Position numbers and translations under genes: made by a program. From CBDDIP01 sp965279405 (GTDB taxonomy: Bacteria > Actinomycetota > Acidimicrobiia > Acidimicrobiales > Ilumatobacteraceae), in the NCBI GenBank assembly GCA_965279405.1, contig OZ257157.1, positions 620,001-684,000 of the forward strand: DNA of 64,000 bases. Reading direction: 5' to 3'. Below, piece by piece: positions 8,368 through 16,746 of the stretch; position 1 is the stretch's first letter, and each line of letters begins with the position of its first letter. Below the pieces are notes generated by a model. That model ran no database searches. It was not told the origin of the DNA and saw only the letters and a list, made by a program, of their open reading frames with translations.

Positions 8368-10413
8368 ATGATCGTCCTGCTCGGTCGGCTGCTGCTGGGC
8401 GTCGCCCTGCTCGGCGCAGGAGCCACCGTCGTCGGCGGGTGGAACGCGGCGCGCACGGCGACGACGAACAGCTGGATCCGCTTCGGGCCACTGGTCACCG
8501 CTGCTGGGTTGATCACCGCGTTCGGCGTCCTGCAGTACGCGTTGCACACCGACGACTTCGGCGTGCGCTACGTGGCCCAGCACCACAACCGGGCGACGTC
8601 GACGTTCTTCACCACCACCAGTGCGTGGGCCGGGCTCGAAGGGTCGCTGCTGCTGTGGGCATCGGTGATCGGCCTCTACCTCGCGTTGGTGTCGTGGCGC
8701 GTGCAGCGCGCCGCACGTGATGGCGCGGCCGATCGGCTCGGCACCGGCGCCCTCGTCGTGATCGGCATCGTCGCCGCGTTCTTCACCGCCCTCGTGCTCG
8801 TGGTCGCGCCGACGTTCTCTTCGGCGCCGACCGGCACGGCAGACGGCCTCGGCGCCAACCCGTTGCTGCAGGACAACACGTTGATGGCGATCCATCCGCC
8901 GCTGCTCTACCTCGGCTACGTCGGCTTCCTCGTGCCGTTCGCGTTCGCGGTCAGCGCGCTGGCGTTGCGCGAGCGGGGACCGCGGTGGGTGCTGCGCACG
9001 CAGACGTGGGCGGTCGTGGCGTGGATGTTCCTCACCGCGGGCATCGTGCTCGGCGGGTGGTGGAGCTACGACGTGCTCGGCTGGGGCGGGTACTGGGCGT
9101 GGGACCCGGTGGAGAACGCATCGTTCCTGCCTTGGTTGGTCGGCACCGGTTACCTCCACTCGGCGGTGATGCAGGCACGACGCGGCCTGCTACCGGCGTG
9201 GAGCGTCGGGCTGGTCATGTCGTCGTTCATCTTCACCCTGCTCGGCACGTTCCTGGCGCGCAGCGGGGTGATCGCCTCGGTGCACGCGTTCTCCGAGAGC
9301 GACCTCGGCCCGGTGCTGCTCGTGTTCCTCCTCGTCGTGGTCGCCGCCGTCGGATGGCTCTTCGTGACGCGGTTGCGCGACGTGGTGCAGGGCCCGCCGC
9401 TGCAGTCGCTCGTCAGCAGGGAGGCCGCGTTCCTGTTGAACAACGTGCTGCTGGCCACGTTCGCCGTCGTGGTGCTCGTCGGCACCACGTACCCGATCGT
9501 GGTCGAGGCGATCAGCGACGACCGCATCTCCGTCGGTCGCCCGTTCTTCGACGTGTTCGCGGTGTGGATCGTGCTCGCGCTCCTCATCGCGATGTGCATC
9601 GGCGTGGTCGCTCCGCACAAGCGAGCGACGCTCGGTCAGCTGTGGGAGAAGCTGCGGCTGCAGGTGCAGATCGGACTCGCCGCAGCCGCGTTGCTGGTGG
9701 TGCTCGCAGGACTGCGGGCGCCGTACGTCATCGCCGTCGTTGCGCTGGCCGGCACGATCATCGCCACCGCAGTGCGCGAGCTCGTCACTGCGGTCCGGGC
9801 ACGCATCGATCATCGCGGTGTGCGCCGCGCCTTCGTCGCCGCGCTGCGGAGCCGCCCCGGCTTCTGGGGCGGACAGCTGGCGCACTGCGGGCTGGCGATC
9901 CTGGCGTTGGGCATCTGCGCCTCGTCGAACCTGGCGCAGCGCAGCACGATCACCGTGAAGCCGGGCGAGTCGGTCGCCGCCTCAGGGTTCACGATCACGT
10001 ACGTGCAGCCGACGGCCGGCTCCACCGCCACGTACCAGTCGAAGGGCGCCCAGTTCCGCGTCGCCCGCAACGGCGCCAGCGCGATCCTCGAGCCGCAGTT
10101 CCACCAGTACCCGAACCAACGCCAGCCGATCGGCGTGCCGGACGTGTGGACGACGCGCTACGGCGACGACGCGTACGTCGCGCTGCTCGCGCTGGACTCG
10201 ACGGGGGCAACGCTGCACGTCTACCGCTACCCGTGGATCTACCTCGTGTGGATCGGCGGGTTGACGATGGCTGCCGGCGGGGCGCTGGGCCTGTCACTGC
10301 GGTGGCTGCGACGCAACAGCGAACGGCGCACGGTGCTCGCCGTGCTCGGCGCTGACAGCCAGCTCGACGACAGCAGCCAGACCGACATCGAGGCGGCGGA
10401 CGTGCAGTCGTGA
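8368..10413 (+). CDS. ccmF: Cytochrome c-type biogenesis protein CcmF (heme lyase subunit)
   Basis: 681 residues with about 14-15 hydrophobic segments. The tryptophan-rich WWD signature is WGGYWAWDPVENAS (~239-252), the heme-handling loop of the CcmF/CcsA superfamily. The length fits System I CcmF (~650). Histidines flank the motif in loops (AIHPPLLYLGY; SVHAFSESD). CcmF passes heme to apocytochrome c together with CcmH. It follows the pentaheme cytochrome by 46 bp, and its stop overlaps the GTG of ccmH by 4 bp. No ccmA-E is present in this window. Confidence 0.95.
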   Translation: MIVLLGRLLLGVALLGAGATVVGGWNAARTATTNSWIRFGPLVTAAGLITAFGVLQYALHTDDFGVRYVAQHHNRATSTFFTTTSAWAGLEGSLLLWASVIGLYLALVSWRVQRAARDGAADRLGTGALVVIGIVAAFFTALVLVVAPTFSSAPTGTADGLGANPLLQDNTLMAIHPPLLYLGYVGFLVPFAFAVSALALRERGPRWVLRTQTWAVVAWMFLTAGIVLGGWWSYDVLGWGGYWAWDPVENASFLPWLVGTGYLHSAVMQARRGLLPAWSVGLVMSSFIFTLLGTFLARSGVIASVHAFSESDLGPVLLVFLLVVVAAVGWLFVTRLRDVVQGPPLQSLVSREAAFLLNNVLLATFAVVVLVGTTYPIVVEAISDDRISVGRPFFDVFAVWIVLALLIAMCIGVVAPHKRATLGQLWEKLRLQVQIGLAAAALLVVLAGLRAPYVIAVVALAGTIIATAVRELVTAVRARIDHRGVRRAFVAALRSRPGFWGGQLAHCGLAILALGICASSNLAQRSTITVKPGESVAASGFTITYVQPTAGSTATYQSKGAQFRVARNGASAILEPQFHQYPNQRQPIGVPDVWTTRYGDDAYVALLALDSTGATLHVYRYPWIYLVWIGGLTMAAGGALGLSLRWLRRNSERRTVLAVLGADSQLDDSSQTDIEAADVQS

Positions 10414-11414
10414 AGCGGACGTGGCGCGCCCTGCTGACGATCGCGCTCGCTGCCGTGGTGGCGTGGGGCATCATCGCCGGAGCGATCGGTGGCGGCTCGA
10501 CGGATCGAGTGCGCGATCTGACCAACCGTCTGCGATGCCCGGTGTGCCAGGGCGAGTCGGTGGCCGAGTCGCCGTCGGACAGCGCACAGGCGATCGTCAC
10601 CCTGGTGCGCCAGCAGGTGGCTGCGGGATGGACCGACCAACAGGTGGAGCAGTACTTCGTCGATCGCTACGGCGATTGGATCCTGCTCGACCCGCCCCGC
10701 CGCGGCAGCACGCTGCTGCTGTGGGCGGTGCCGCTGGTGGCGATCACCGGTGGCGCGGTCGCGCTGCTGAGCCGCCTGGAGAAGTCGCCCCGACGACGGC
10801 TGCTCATGGGGAGCGCAGCGGTGCTCGGGCTGGCCAGCACGGCGGTGCTGGTGATCGCCGGGGCGCGAGCGCAGACGCCGCGCGAGGCCACGGCCCTCGC
10901 TCCGCCGAGCTCCGATGGCACGGTGCGCGACCTGAGCGCCGTCAGCGATCAGGAGATGGAGCAGGTCATCGCCGAGAACCCGAACATCGTCGGGATGCGC
11001 CTGGCCCTGGTGGAGCGCTACCTGCGCGAGGGCAACATCGCCAAGGCCTACGAGCACAGCTCGGTGGCGATGAACCTGCCGGGCACGGACCAGGAGTACG
11101 AGAAGACGCTGCGCTTGCACGGGTGGATCACCTACCTCAACGGCGCGCCGACTTCCGGCGCCGACTACCTCAAGGCCGCGTTGGCGTTGAGCCCGGACGA
11201 TCGGGACGCGAAGTGGTTCCTCGCCCAGGTCGAGTTCGACGGGTTGCAGGATCCTGTGGCCGCCAAGCCCCTCGTCGTCGAGCTGCTCGCCAGCGACATG
11301 AGCGACGAGCAGCGCTCGCACATCCAAGCCCTCGCCAACGAGATCGACGCTGCCTTGTCCTCCGGTGCCCCGACGGGAACGACGCCGTCGACGCCTGTCG
11401 GGTCGAACCCGTGA
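10410..11414 (+). CDS. ccmH: CcmH-type apocytochrome thioreductase fused to CcmI-like TPR domain
   Basis: 334 residues from GTG 10410 (overlap GTGA with ccmF). After an N-terminal membrane helix comes the LRCPVCQ motif (C43, C46), the redox pair that reduces apocytochrome cysteines, with the family's GDWILLDPP stretch. A second membrane pair (~100-155) leads to a helical TPR-like region (~180-320, LALVERYLREGN, AKAYEHSSVAMN), equivalent to CcmI/CycH, which holds the apocytochrome C-terminus. So the protein joins the CcmH and CcmI roles. The next gene's GTG overlaps its stop by 4 bp. Confidence 0.92.
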   Translation: MKRTWRALLTIALAAVVAWGIIAGAIGGGSTDRVRDLTNRLRCPVCQGESVAESPSDSAQAIVTLVRQQVAAGWTDQQVEQYFVDRYGDWILLDPPRRGSTLLLWAVPLVAITGGAVALLSRLEKSPRRRLLMGSAAVLGLASTAVLVIAGARAQTPREATALAPPSSDGTVRDLSAVSDQEMEQVIAENPNIVGMRLALVERYLREGNIAKAYEHSSVAMNLPGTDQEYEKTLRLHGWITYLNGAPTSGADYLKAALALSPDDRDAKWFLAQVEFDGLQDPVAAKPLVVELLASDMSDEQRSHIQALANEIDAALSSGAPTGTTPSTPVGSNP

Positions 11415-12025
11415 GCGAAGCGGACGCTGCCGAGCACGTCGACGACGCACCGGGTGCGGTCGCACCACGAAGCAAGCGCACTCGCTGGATCGTCGCCGCA
11501 GCGATCGCCGCCGTCGTGGGCGGCATCGGCTGGGCCGCGTTCGCCGTTCTCGGCGACGACCCGTCGATCACCGACTCCCCGCTCGTCGGCAAGCCGGCGC
11601 CCGTCGTGGTCCTGTCGGCGATGGAGCGCGATGGCGATGTGCGCGTGTCGGCGCCCGGAAAGGTGCTGATCATCAATTTCTGGGCGCCGTGGTGCGTGCC
11701 GTGCAAGGGCGAGCACCAGTTGTTCAACCGGGCGATCAGCCAGTGGTCGCCGGATGATGTGCAGATGGTCGGCATCGCCTACCAGAGCGACGACGCCGAC
11801 GTCAGTGCGTTCCTCGACATCGTCGGCCGCAACATCCAGACGCTGCGCGACGACAACGGCGAGGCGTCCATCGAGTTCGGTGTGAGCGGCGTGCCGGAGA
11901 CCTTCTTCATCGACGAGAACGGCATCGTGCGCGCCCGTGTCTCGGGCCCGGTGAACGAGAAGCTGCTCACCACCGTCGTCACTCGACTGCTCGAGGGCAA
12001 GTCGCTCGACGGCATCGTCGGCTGA
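11411..12025 (+). CDS. ccmG: Thiol:disulfide oxidoreductase CcmG/DsbE/ResA-like
   Basis: 204 residues from GTG 11411. One N-terminal membrane anchor (~27-48) is followed by a thioredoxin fold with active site WAPWCVPC (C95, C98) and the cis-proline segment GVPETFFID (~160). It supplies electrons to CcmH to keep heme-binding cysteines reduced. It is the last gene of the cytochrome/ccm run; stop/start overlaps of 4 bp couple ccmF-ccmH-ccmG. A hairpin follows 31 bp after the stop. Confidence 0.93.
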   Translation: MSEADAAEHVDDAPGAVAPRSKRTRWIVAAAIAAVVGGIGWAAFAVLGDDPSITDSPLVGKPAPVVVLSAMERDGDVRVSAPGKVLIINFWAPWCVPCKGEHQLFNRAISQWSPDDVQMVGIAYQSDDADVSAFLDIVGRNIQTLRDDNGEASIEFGVSGVPETFFIDENGIVRARVSGPVNEKLLTTVVTRLLEGKSLDGIVG

Positions 12026-12056
12026 CCCGCTCGCTCGGCCAGTCAGGCATCACAGG

Positions 12057-12098
12057 TCGCGCCACACGCAACCTGTGCTGCCTGAGCGTGTGGCGCGA
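12057..12098 (+). terminator. Hairpin after the ccm genes
   Basis: A perfect 13-bp inverted repeat (12057-12069 with 12086-12098, TCGCGCCACACGC and its complement) surrounds a 16-nt loop. It sits between ccmG and the following sigma factor gene. No T-run follows, so it could be a factor-independent terminator of GC-rich type or an operator for the downstream gene. Confidence 0.5.
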
Positions 12099-12147
12099 AC
12101 GGTCCCCGAGCCGGTCATCACCTTCACAGCCTCAAGAATGGAAGCGG

Positions 12148-12594
12148 ATGGGTGATGAGTTCGAGACGTTCGTGCATCAGGTCGACCCGTCGTTGCGGCG
12201 CGCCCTCGCCGGTCACATGCCGATCGATCGGGTCGGTGACGCCGTCGCCGAGGCGCTCGCCTACGCATGGGAGCACTGGGATCGAGTGCGCTCGATGGAC
12301 AACCCGGCCGGCTACCTGTTCCGCGTGGCCCAGAGCCGATCTCGATCACGGATGGACGGCTCGCTCCCCTCGCCCGACCCCCATCGCGCTCCACACGTCG
12401 AGCCGCGACTCGTCGCCGCGATGCGATCGCTGCCGACGCAGCAGCGCACGTCGATCTGGCTCGTGCACGCGTGCGGCTGGACCTACGCCGAAGCGGCTGA
12501 GGCGATGGGCATCTCGGCGTCCGCAGTCGGCACGCACCTCGCTCGCGGCACGTCCGCGCTGCGCGAACGGCTCGGCGTGAACACGCATGAGTGA
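12148..12594 (+). CDS. ECF-like RNA polymerase sigma factor
   Basis: 148 residues. A region 2-like helical part (~5-75, with NPAGYLFRVAQSRSR) is followed by a region 4 helix-turn-helix (~105-145: WTYAEAAEAMGISASAVGTH). Length and order fit small ECF sigma factors, which direct RNA polymerase to a few promoters. ATG 12148 is chosen because it opens the region 2 helix; GGAAG lies just upstream although closer than usual. Its stop overlaps the next gene by 8 bp, and that gene encodes a membrane protein likely acting as its anti-sigma partner. Confidence 0.85.
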   Translation: MGDEFETFVHQVDPSLRRALAGHMPIDRVGDAVAEALAYAWEHWDRVRSMDNPAGYLFRVAQSRSRSRMDGSLPSPDPHRAPHVEPRLVAAMRSLPTQQRTSIWLVHACGWTYAEAAEAMGISASAVGTHLARGTSALRERLGVNTHE

Positions 12595-14170
12595 CATCGA
12601 CCCGACCCTCGATGACGACGTCGTCGCCCAACTGCGGTCGTGGGCCGACGACCTCGCCGAGCGAAGCAGCTCCTCGCATCCCCTCGGGCAGACGAGCGTC
12701 GTTCTGCCGATCCGCCGCCGGTCGTTGTGGCCGGTGCTGGTCGGCGCCACCGCCGCTGCGGCAGCGATCGTCGCGGTCATCGTCGTGCGTTCGTCCGACT
12801 CGGATCGGTCGAAGGGCATCGCGGCGGCCACCACCCCCTCCGGCGAGAGCACGGCGCAGGACACGGTCTCGTCGACGAGCGAGCCGTCGACGACGAGCGA
12901 GCCCTCGACGAGCGGGAAGCCACCGCACGCAGGCGACGTCGTCGACGCGGCATTGGGCAGCGGCTCGTGGAGCGGGGCACGAACGATCGGTGACGACACG
13001 ACGCTGATGGTGCTCGTTGTCGGTGGCCATCCGTACGAGGCCGGCGATGCGTGCACCGTCGAGTACGAACCGTCGGTCGTCGAGACGGCCGACGCGGTCG
13101 AGCTGACGATCCGTGGCTGGCGCCCTCCCGGCGACGCCGTCTGCGGGGACGTCGGATACCAGCGGACGATGACCGTCGCCTTGCAGCAGCCGCTGGGGAC
13201 GCGCCCGCTCGTCTTCCTCGATGAGGCTCGGCCGGTCTTCGACGGGGCCACCCTCGCCACGCCGACGTTCCTGCCGGACGGTTGGATCGCCGGTTGGGAA
13301 TCGCCCAACTACCCCGACTCGCAGTCGGCGATCACGTGGAGCCGTCGTTGGGGGCCGCTCCCGCCACCGGACAGCGCTGATCGGTGCACGCCGTCGGACA
13401 GTGGCGTGATGCTGGTCGAAGGGCCGCTCGGGTCACTCGACGGCTACCCACGCGAGATGGGTGAGATCGAGGACGGGACCTACGACGTCAATGGGGCAAC
13501 CGCGACGTGGTCGACGATGCTCGACCACGGGACGGCGCGTCTCACGTGGTCGACCGCGACGCGATCGTTCATGCTCCAGTCCGTGCCGGCGTGCCAGGGC
13601 GACCTGGCGCCGAGCCTCGACACGATGCTGCGGATCGCCCGCGGCCTCGTCGAACCGTCCGATCCCGCCGACGACGATCCGACGACGATCGGCACCGTGC
13701 CCCCTCGACCGATCTTCGGGCTCTTCGACGGAGCGACGACCACGAGCGCCGGCGCCGACCTCGACGCGTTCGTCGCCGAGTTGCGCACCACCTACCCAGT
13801 GATCGCCGACGTGCCGATCGCCGTTCCGGCCACGGCGCCCGCCGGGACCACGGTGCGGTTCATCGGCTTCCAGGACCACGACGACGTCGTCACGGTGCAG
13901 ACGATGATCTCCGTCGACGGCGTGCAGATGTTCGAGGTGACCGCGGTTGCCGAGCAAGGCCCGTGCGCCGGTCGCCCCGGCCAGCCGTGGTCGCAGGTGA
14001 CGACGCGTGGCGACACCACTGCGTGCACGCAAGTCGCCGGCGACGGCGGGTCGCGCGGCGACTGGCACGAGATCGGGTTCGCCTGGAGCTGGATCGGCGA
14101 AGTCGGTGCCTCGGTCCCGGCTTCGACGTGGATCGATGGCTTGCGGATCATTCCCGGCAGCGCGGGCTGA
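12587..14170 (+). CDS. Single-pass membrane protein, probable anti-sigma partner
   Basis: 527 residues. A ~47-residue cytoplasmic N-terminus, one membrane helix (~48-67) and a Ser/Thr-rich stretch precede a large extracytoplasmic part of no recognised family, rich in beta-type sequence and with several Cys (for example GDACTVEYE, ADRCTPSDSG, GPCAGRPG). The order sigma then membrane protein with an 8-bp overlap is typical of ECF sigma/anti-sigma pairs. No zinc-type HxxxCxxC anti-sigma motif is visible, so the regulatory role is inferred from context. Confidence 0.7.
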   Translation: MSDIDPTLDDDVVAQLRSWADDLAERSSSSHPLGQTSVVLPIRRRSLWPVLVGATAAAAAIVAVIVVRSSDSDRSKGIAAATTPSGESTAQDTVSSTSEPSTTSEPSTSGKPPHAGDVVDAALGSGSWSGARTIGDDTTLMVLVVGGHPYEAGDACTVEYEPSVVETADAVELTIRGWRPPGDAVCGDVGYQRTMTVALQQPLGTRPLVFLDEARPVFDGATLATPTFLPDGWIAGWESPNYPDSQSAITWSRRWGPLPPPDSADRCTPSDSGVMLVEGPLGSLDGYPREMGEIEDGTYDVNGATATWSTMLDHGTARLTWSTATRSFMLQSVPACQGDLAPSLDTMLRIARGLVEPSDPADDDPTTIGTVPPRPIFGLFDGATTTSAGADLDAFVAELRTTYPVIADVPIAVPATAPAGTTVRFIGFQDHDDVVTVQTMISVDGVQMFEVTAVAEQGPCAGRPGQPWSQVTTRGDTTACTQVAGDGGSRGDWHEIGFAWSWIGEVGASVPASTWIDGLRIIPGSAG

Positions 14171-14181
14171 CACGGGCGTCT

Positions 14182-14222
14182 TGTCGCGGGAATTGCACGT
14201 TCCACGTCGAGAGCTCGCGACA
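14182..14222. repeat. Palindromic repeat, copy 1
   Basis: An imperfect palindrome: TGTCGCG (14182-14188) pairs with CGCGACA (14216-14222) around an inner CACGTTCCACGTCGAG. The same element, better preserved, occurs at 20325-20373. It lies between the convergent ends of the membrane protein gene and the amidohydrolase gene, so it may end transcription in both directions or be a small dispersed repeat. Confidence 0.6.
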
Positions 14223-14241
14223 GGAAGCCGAGATCGGCGAA

Positions 14242-15621
14242 TCAACCCGGGTGCGCAATCGTGCGCACGACGCGGACGTCGGCGAGGTGAGCCAGGGCGT
14301 CAGCAAGGGGGCGATCGATCAGGCACAGGCGAGCAGCGGCGCCGACCGACACGGTGCGCGATGGACCAGCCGGGGCATCCGCGCTCGACAACCACATCGA
14401 CAGGGCCGTCGACGCGTCGATGCGTTCGCCGGCACCGAGCACGGCACCCGTGCTCGTCGTGCGACGAGTCGCGGTCTCCATCGCCATCCACGGATCCAGC
14501 GGACCGAACGGAGCATCGGTGCTCGCGCCGACCCCCACGCCTGCGTCGAGCAGCGACCCACACGGCCACAGGTGGGGCAGGTCATCCGCATCGACATCGA
14601 CCCGGTACTGATCGCCGCGGGCGTGGATGAACGCAGGTTGGGTGACGACGATCAACCCGAGCCGGTGCAGCTGGTCGGCGAAGTCGGGCGGAACGACCGC
14701 GCCGTGCTCGATGCGATCACCGCGGCGGGATCCGGCCGACTCGAACGCGGCCAGCACGAACGCCAGCACGGCACGAGTCACGCAGTGCACGGCGACGGAT
14801 CGCCCCCGAGCGTGCGCGGCGGTGATCCATCCGACGAGGTCGTCCAGCTCCGGCAGCGAGTCCTCGTCGGCGAGCACCTTCACCGGGCCGAGGCGAAGCG
14901 GGACAGGTGCCGCTGCATCGCTCAGCGCCGGGGCGGTGCTCGCCGTGACGCGCAGGTCGTCGGCGTCGGTGCAGCTCGCCGCGACGGCGTCCGCCAACGC
15001 CTGCAGATCGGCGATGGCGCCCACCGGCGTCATGTCGGTGACCGAGGTGATGCCCTGCCGACGCAACGCCGCGAACACCGCGTCCAGGTTCGGCACCTCG
15101 GTGGCCGCGAGCCGAGCGCGCAGCCAGTCGTCTTCGCGCAGGAACCGGCCATCGGGTTCGCCGTCGGCGCGCCGCATCGCGCCGATCGGCAGCGGAGCGC
15201 CGACCGACCGCAACGCAGCGCTGTTGAGCACCCACATCATCCCGCTGCGGTGCTGGACGCGCACGGGGCGATCCGGCGCCACACGGTCGAGCACCCAGCG
15301 ATCGAGCTGCCCGGCAATGGCGTCGTGGTAGCCGACGACGCGGAGCCATCCGTCGCCCGGCGCATCGCCCAAGGCGACCTCGAGGGACGGCGCCGCGCTC
15401 AGATCGATCGAGGCCATCGCTGCCGCGGTCGCCAGCAGGTGGATGTGGTGATCGTGGAGGCCGGGCAGCAGCGCGCCGCCTGCTGCGGCGATGCGCTGGC
15501 CGGGAACGCGACCCGGGTCGTCTCCGATGTGGACGATGACGCCGTTGCGGATGACGACGTGCGCGCGAACGCCATCGACTTCGGTGTCGTCGATGACGAG
15601 GTCGCCGGTCGTGCCGCTCAT
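14242..15621 (-). CDS. Amidohydrolase family protein (YtcJ-like)
   Basis: 459 residues. An N-terminal beta-sandwich portion is followed by GLHDHHIHL (~55-63), the metal-binding HxH of the amidohydrolase superfamily. Later metal or substrate positions appear as AVHCVTRA, RIEHGAVV and GASTDAPFGP, the usual His, His and Asp. This matches the amidohydrolase-3 branch, which hydrolyses C-N bonds of amides or formamides; the substrate is unknown. Start ATG 15621 overlaps the stop of the upstream CoA-transferase gene by 1 bp (TGATG), so the pair is coupled. An association with acyl-CoA metabolism is suggested by the neighbours. Confidence 0.88.
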   Translation of the reverse strand: MSGTTGDLVIDDTEVDGVRAHVVIRNGVIVHIGDDPGRVPGQRIAAAGGALLPGLHDHHIHLLATAAAMASIDLSAAPSLEVALGDAPGDGWLRVVGYHDAIAGQLDRWVLDRVAPDRPVRVQHRSGMMWVLNSAALRSVGAPLPIGAMRRADGEPDGRFLREDDWLRARLAATEVPNLDAVFAALRRQGITSVTDMTPVGAIADLQALADAVAASCTDADDLRVTASTAPALSDAAAPVPLRLGPVKVLADEDSLPELDDLVGWITAAHARGRSVAVHCVTRAVLAFVLAAFESAGSRRGDRIEHGAVVPPDFADQLHRLGLIVVTQPAFIHARGDQYRVDVDADDLPHLWPCGSLLDAGVGVGASTDAPFGPLDPWMAMETATRRTTSTGAVLGAGERIDASTALSMWLSSADAPAGPSRTVSVGAAARLCLIDRPLADALAHLADVRVVRTIAHPG

Positions 15622-16706
15622 CACTGCCCCACGAACGTCGCCGCGATCGCTGACATCGACAGGTCGATCTGCCGTCGGCGACCATCGACGGCGGCCAACA
15701 CCTCCAGGACGTGTGCGGCGGCGACCAACCCGGTGATCGGGTCGGCGATCGCGTCGGCGCAGAACAACGGCCCGTCCTGCCACATCACGAGCCCGCCGGC
15801 CGCTGCGGTGTCGTCGCCGAACCCGACTCGCTCGCCGCTCGCGCCACGTCGGCCGTGTGCCGTGATCGACAGCCAGATCTGTGGTCCGTCGTCGAGCGCG
15901 TCGCGATGCACGCCGAGCTGTTCGAGCGCGCGAGGGCGCGAGGCCTCGATCACGACGGTCGCGCTGCGGACCACGTCGAGCAGCTGGCGACGACCGTCGG
16001 CAGGTCGGGCGTCGAACGTGGCCGACCGCTTCGCACCGTTGACGTGATCGAAGAACGCTGCGGGGCCGAGCCGAGACCCATCGGGCCGTCCGACCGACTC
16101 CAGCTTCAGCACGTCGAGACCGGCACGCGCCAGCAGCGCGCCACAGAGCGGCCCGGCCCACAGCGATGACAGGTCGACGACGAGCGGCCGCGCATCGACC
16201 CGAGCGGGTCCGACCTCGGCGATCTCCACGGCGCCGGCACCGGTGCTGCTCCCGACAGCTGCGAGCGGCAGGCCGAGCAGCGCACCACGGGCCTCTGCGT
16301 CAGCCGCGGTCTGCGTCGCGCACCAGTCGGTGGCCGCCGCCCATGCGTCGTCGACCTCCGCCTCGACGAGCGCGGGCACCAGCGACACGTCCTCGTCGCG
16401 TGCCAGGCTGATCGCCAGCCAACCGTCCGCGCACCGCAGCAGCCGCGTCGCCCCGCCACAGCTGATCCGCCCACGCCGGTTGAAGCCGTGGGTCGTGGCG
16501 CGCACGGCGAGCTCGGCGAGCGGGTCGACGCGCACCTCGTCGCCGATGGCTGCGCTTGCCGCGCGGATGCGCTCGGCGACCGCGTCGAGCGCATCGACCA
16601 GACCCGGCGGCGGGTCCATCGGCGGGCCGGCTGCCCTCCCCGTGAGCGCCGCGCATCCTGACTCGACCCATCGCCGCCGCAGATCGCCGGCAGACCAGGT
16701 GGGCAC
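15621..16706 (-). CDS. Class III (CaiB/BaiF) CoA-transferase with permuted domain order
   Basis: 361 residues. The diagnostic N-terminal Rossmann motif of the family, VVDLSSLWAGPLCGALLARA, lies at ~175-195 rather than at the start. It is followed by the usual LKLES, VNGAKRS, the LSITAHGRRG stretch, and ADPITG with the likely catalytic Asp, then GRRRQIDLSMS at the C-terminus. The first ~160 residues (GGATRLLRCADGWLAISLAR, then LLGLPLAAVG) resemble what normally lies after that end. The order therefore reads C-part then N-part. The family moves CoA between carboxylic acids. It is coupled to the amidohydrolase and divergent from the enoyl-CoA hydratase-like gene (40 bp apart). Confidence 0.85.
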   Translation of the reverse strand: MPTWSAGDLRRRWVESGCAALTGRAAGPPMDPPPGLVDALDAVAERIRAASAAIGDEVRVDPLAELAVRATTHGFNRRGRISCGGATRLLRCADGWLAISLARDEDVSLVPALVEAEVDDAWAAATDWCATQTAADAEARGALLGLPLAAVGSSTGAGAVEIAEVGPARVDARPLVVDLSSLWAGPLCGALLARAGLDVLKLESVGRPDGSRLGPAAFFDHVNGAKRSATFDARPADGRRQLLDVVRSATVVIEASRPRALEQLGVHRDALDDGPQIWLSITAHGRRGASGERVGFGDDTAAAGGLVMWQDGPLFCADAIADPITGLVAAAHVLEVLAAVDGRRRQIDLSMSAIAATFVGQ

Positions 16707-16746
16707 GAGGTGACGCTAGCGTTCGGCCGAGATTGGAGCTCATCCG

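Noticed and set aside
5403..8549. Long minus-strand extension upstream of the cNMP/SH3 gene
   Set aside because: It is antisense to the pentaheme cytochrome and reads as Val/Asp/Arg low-complexity; the cNMP/SH3 protein starts at GTG 5402.
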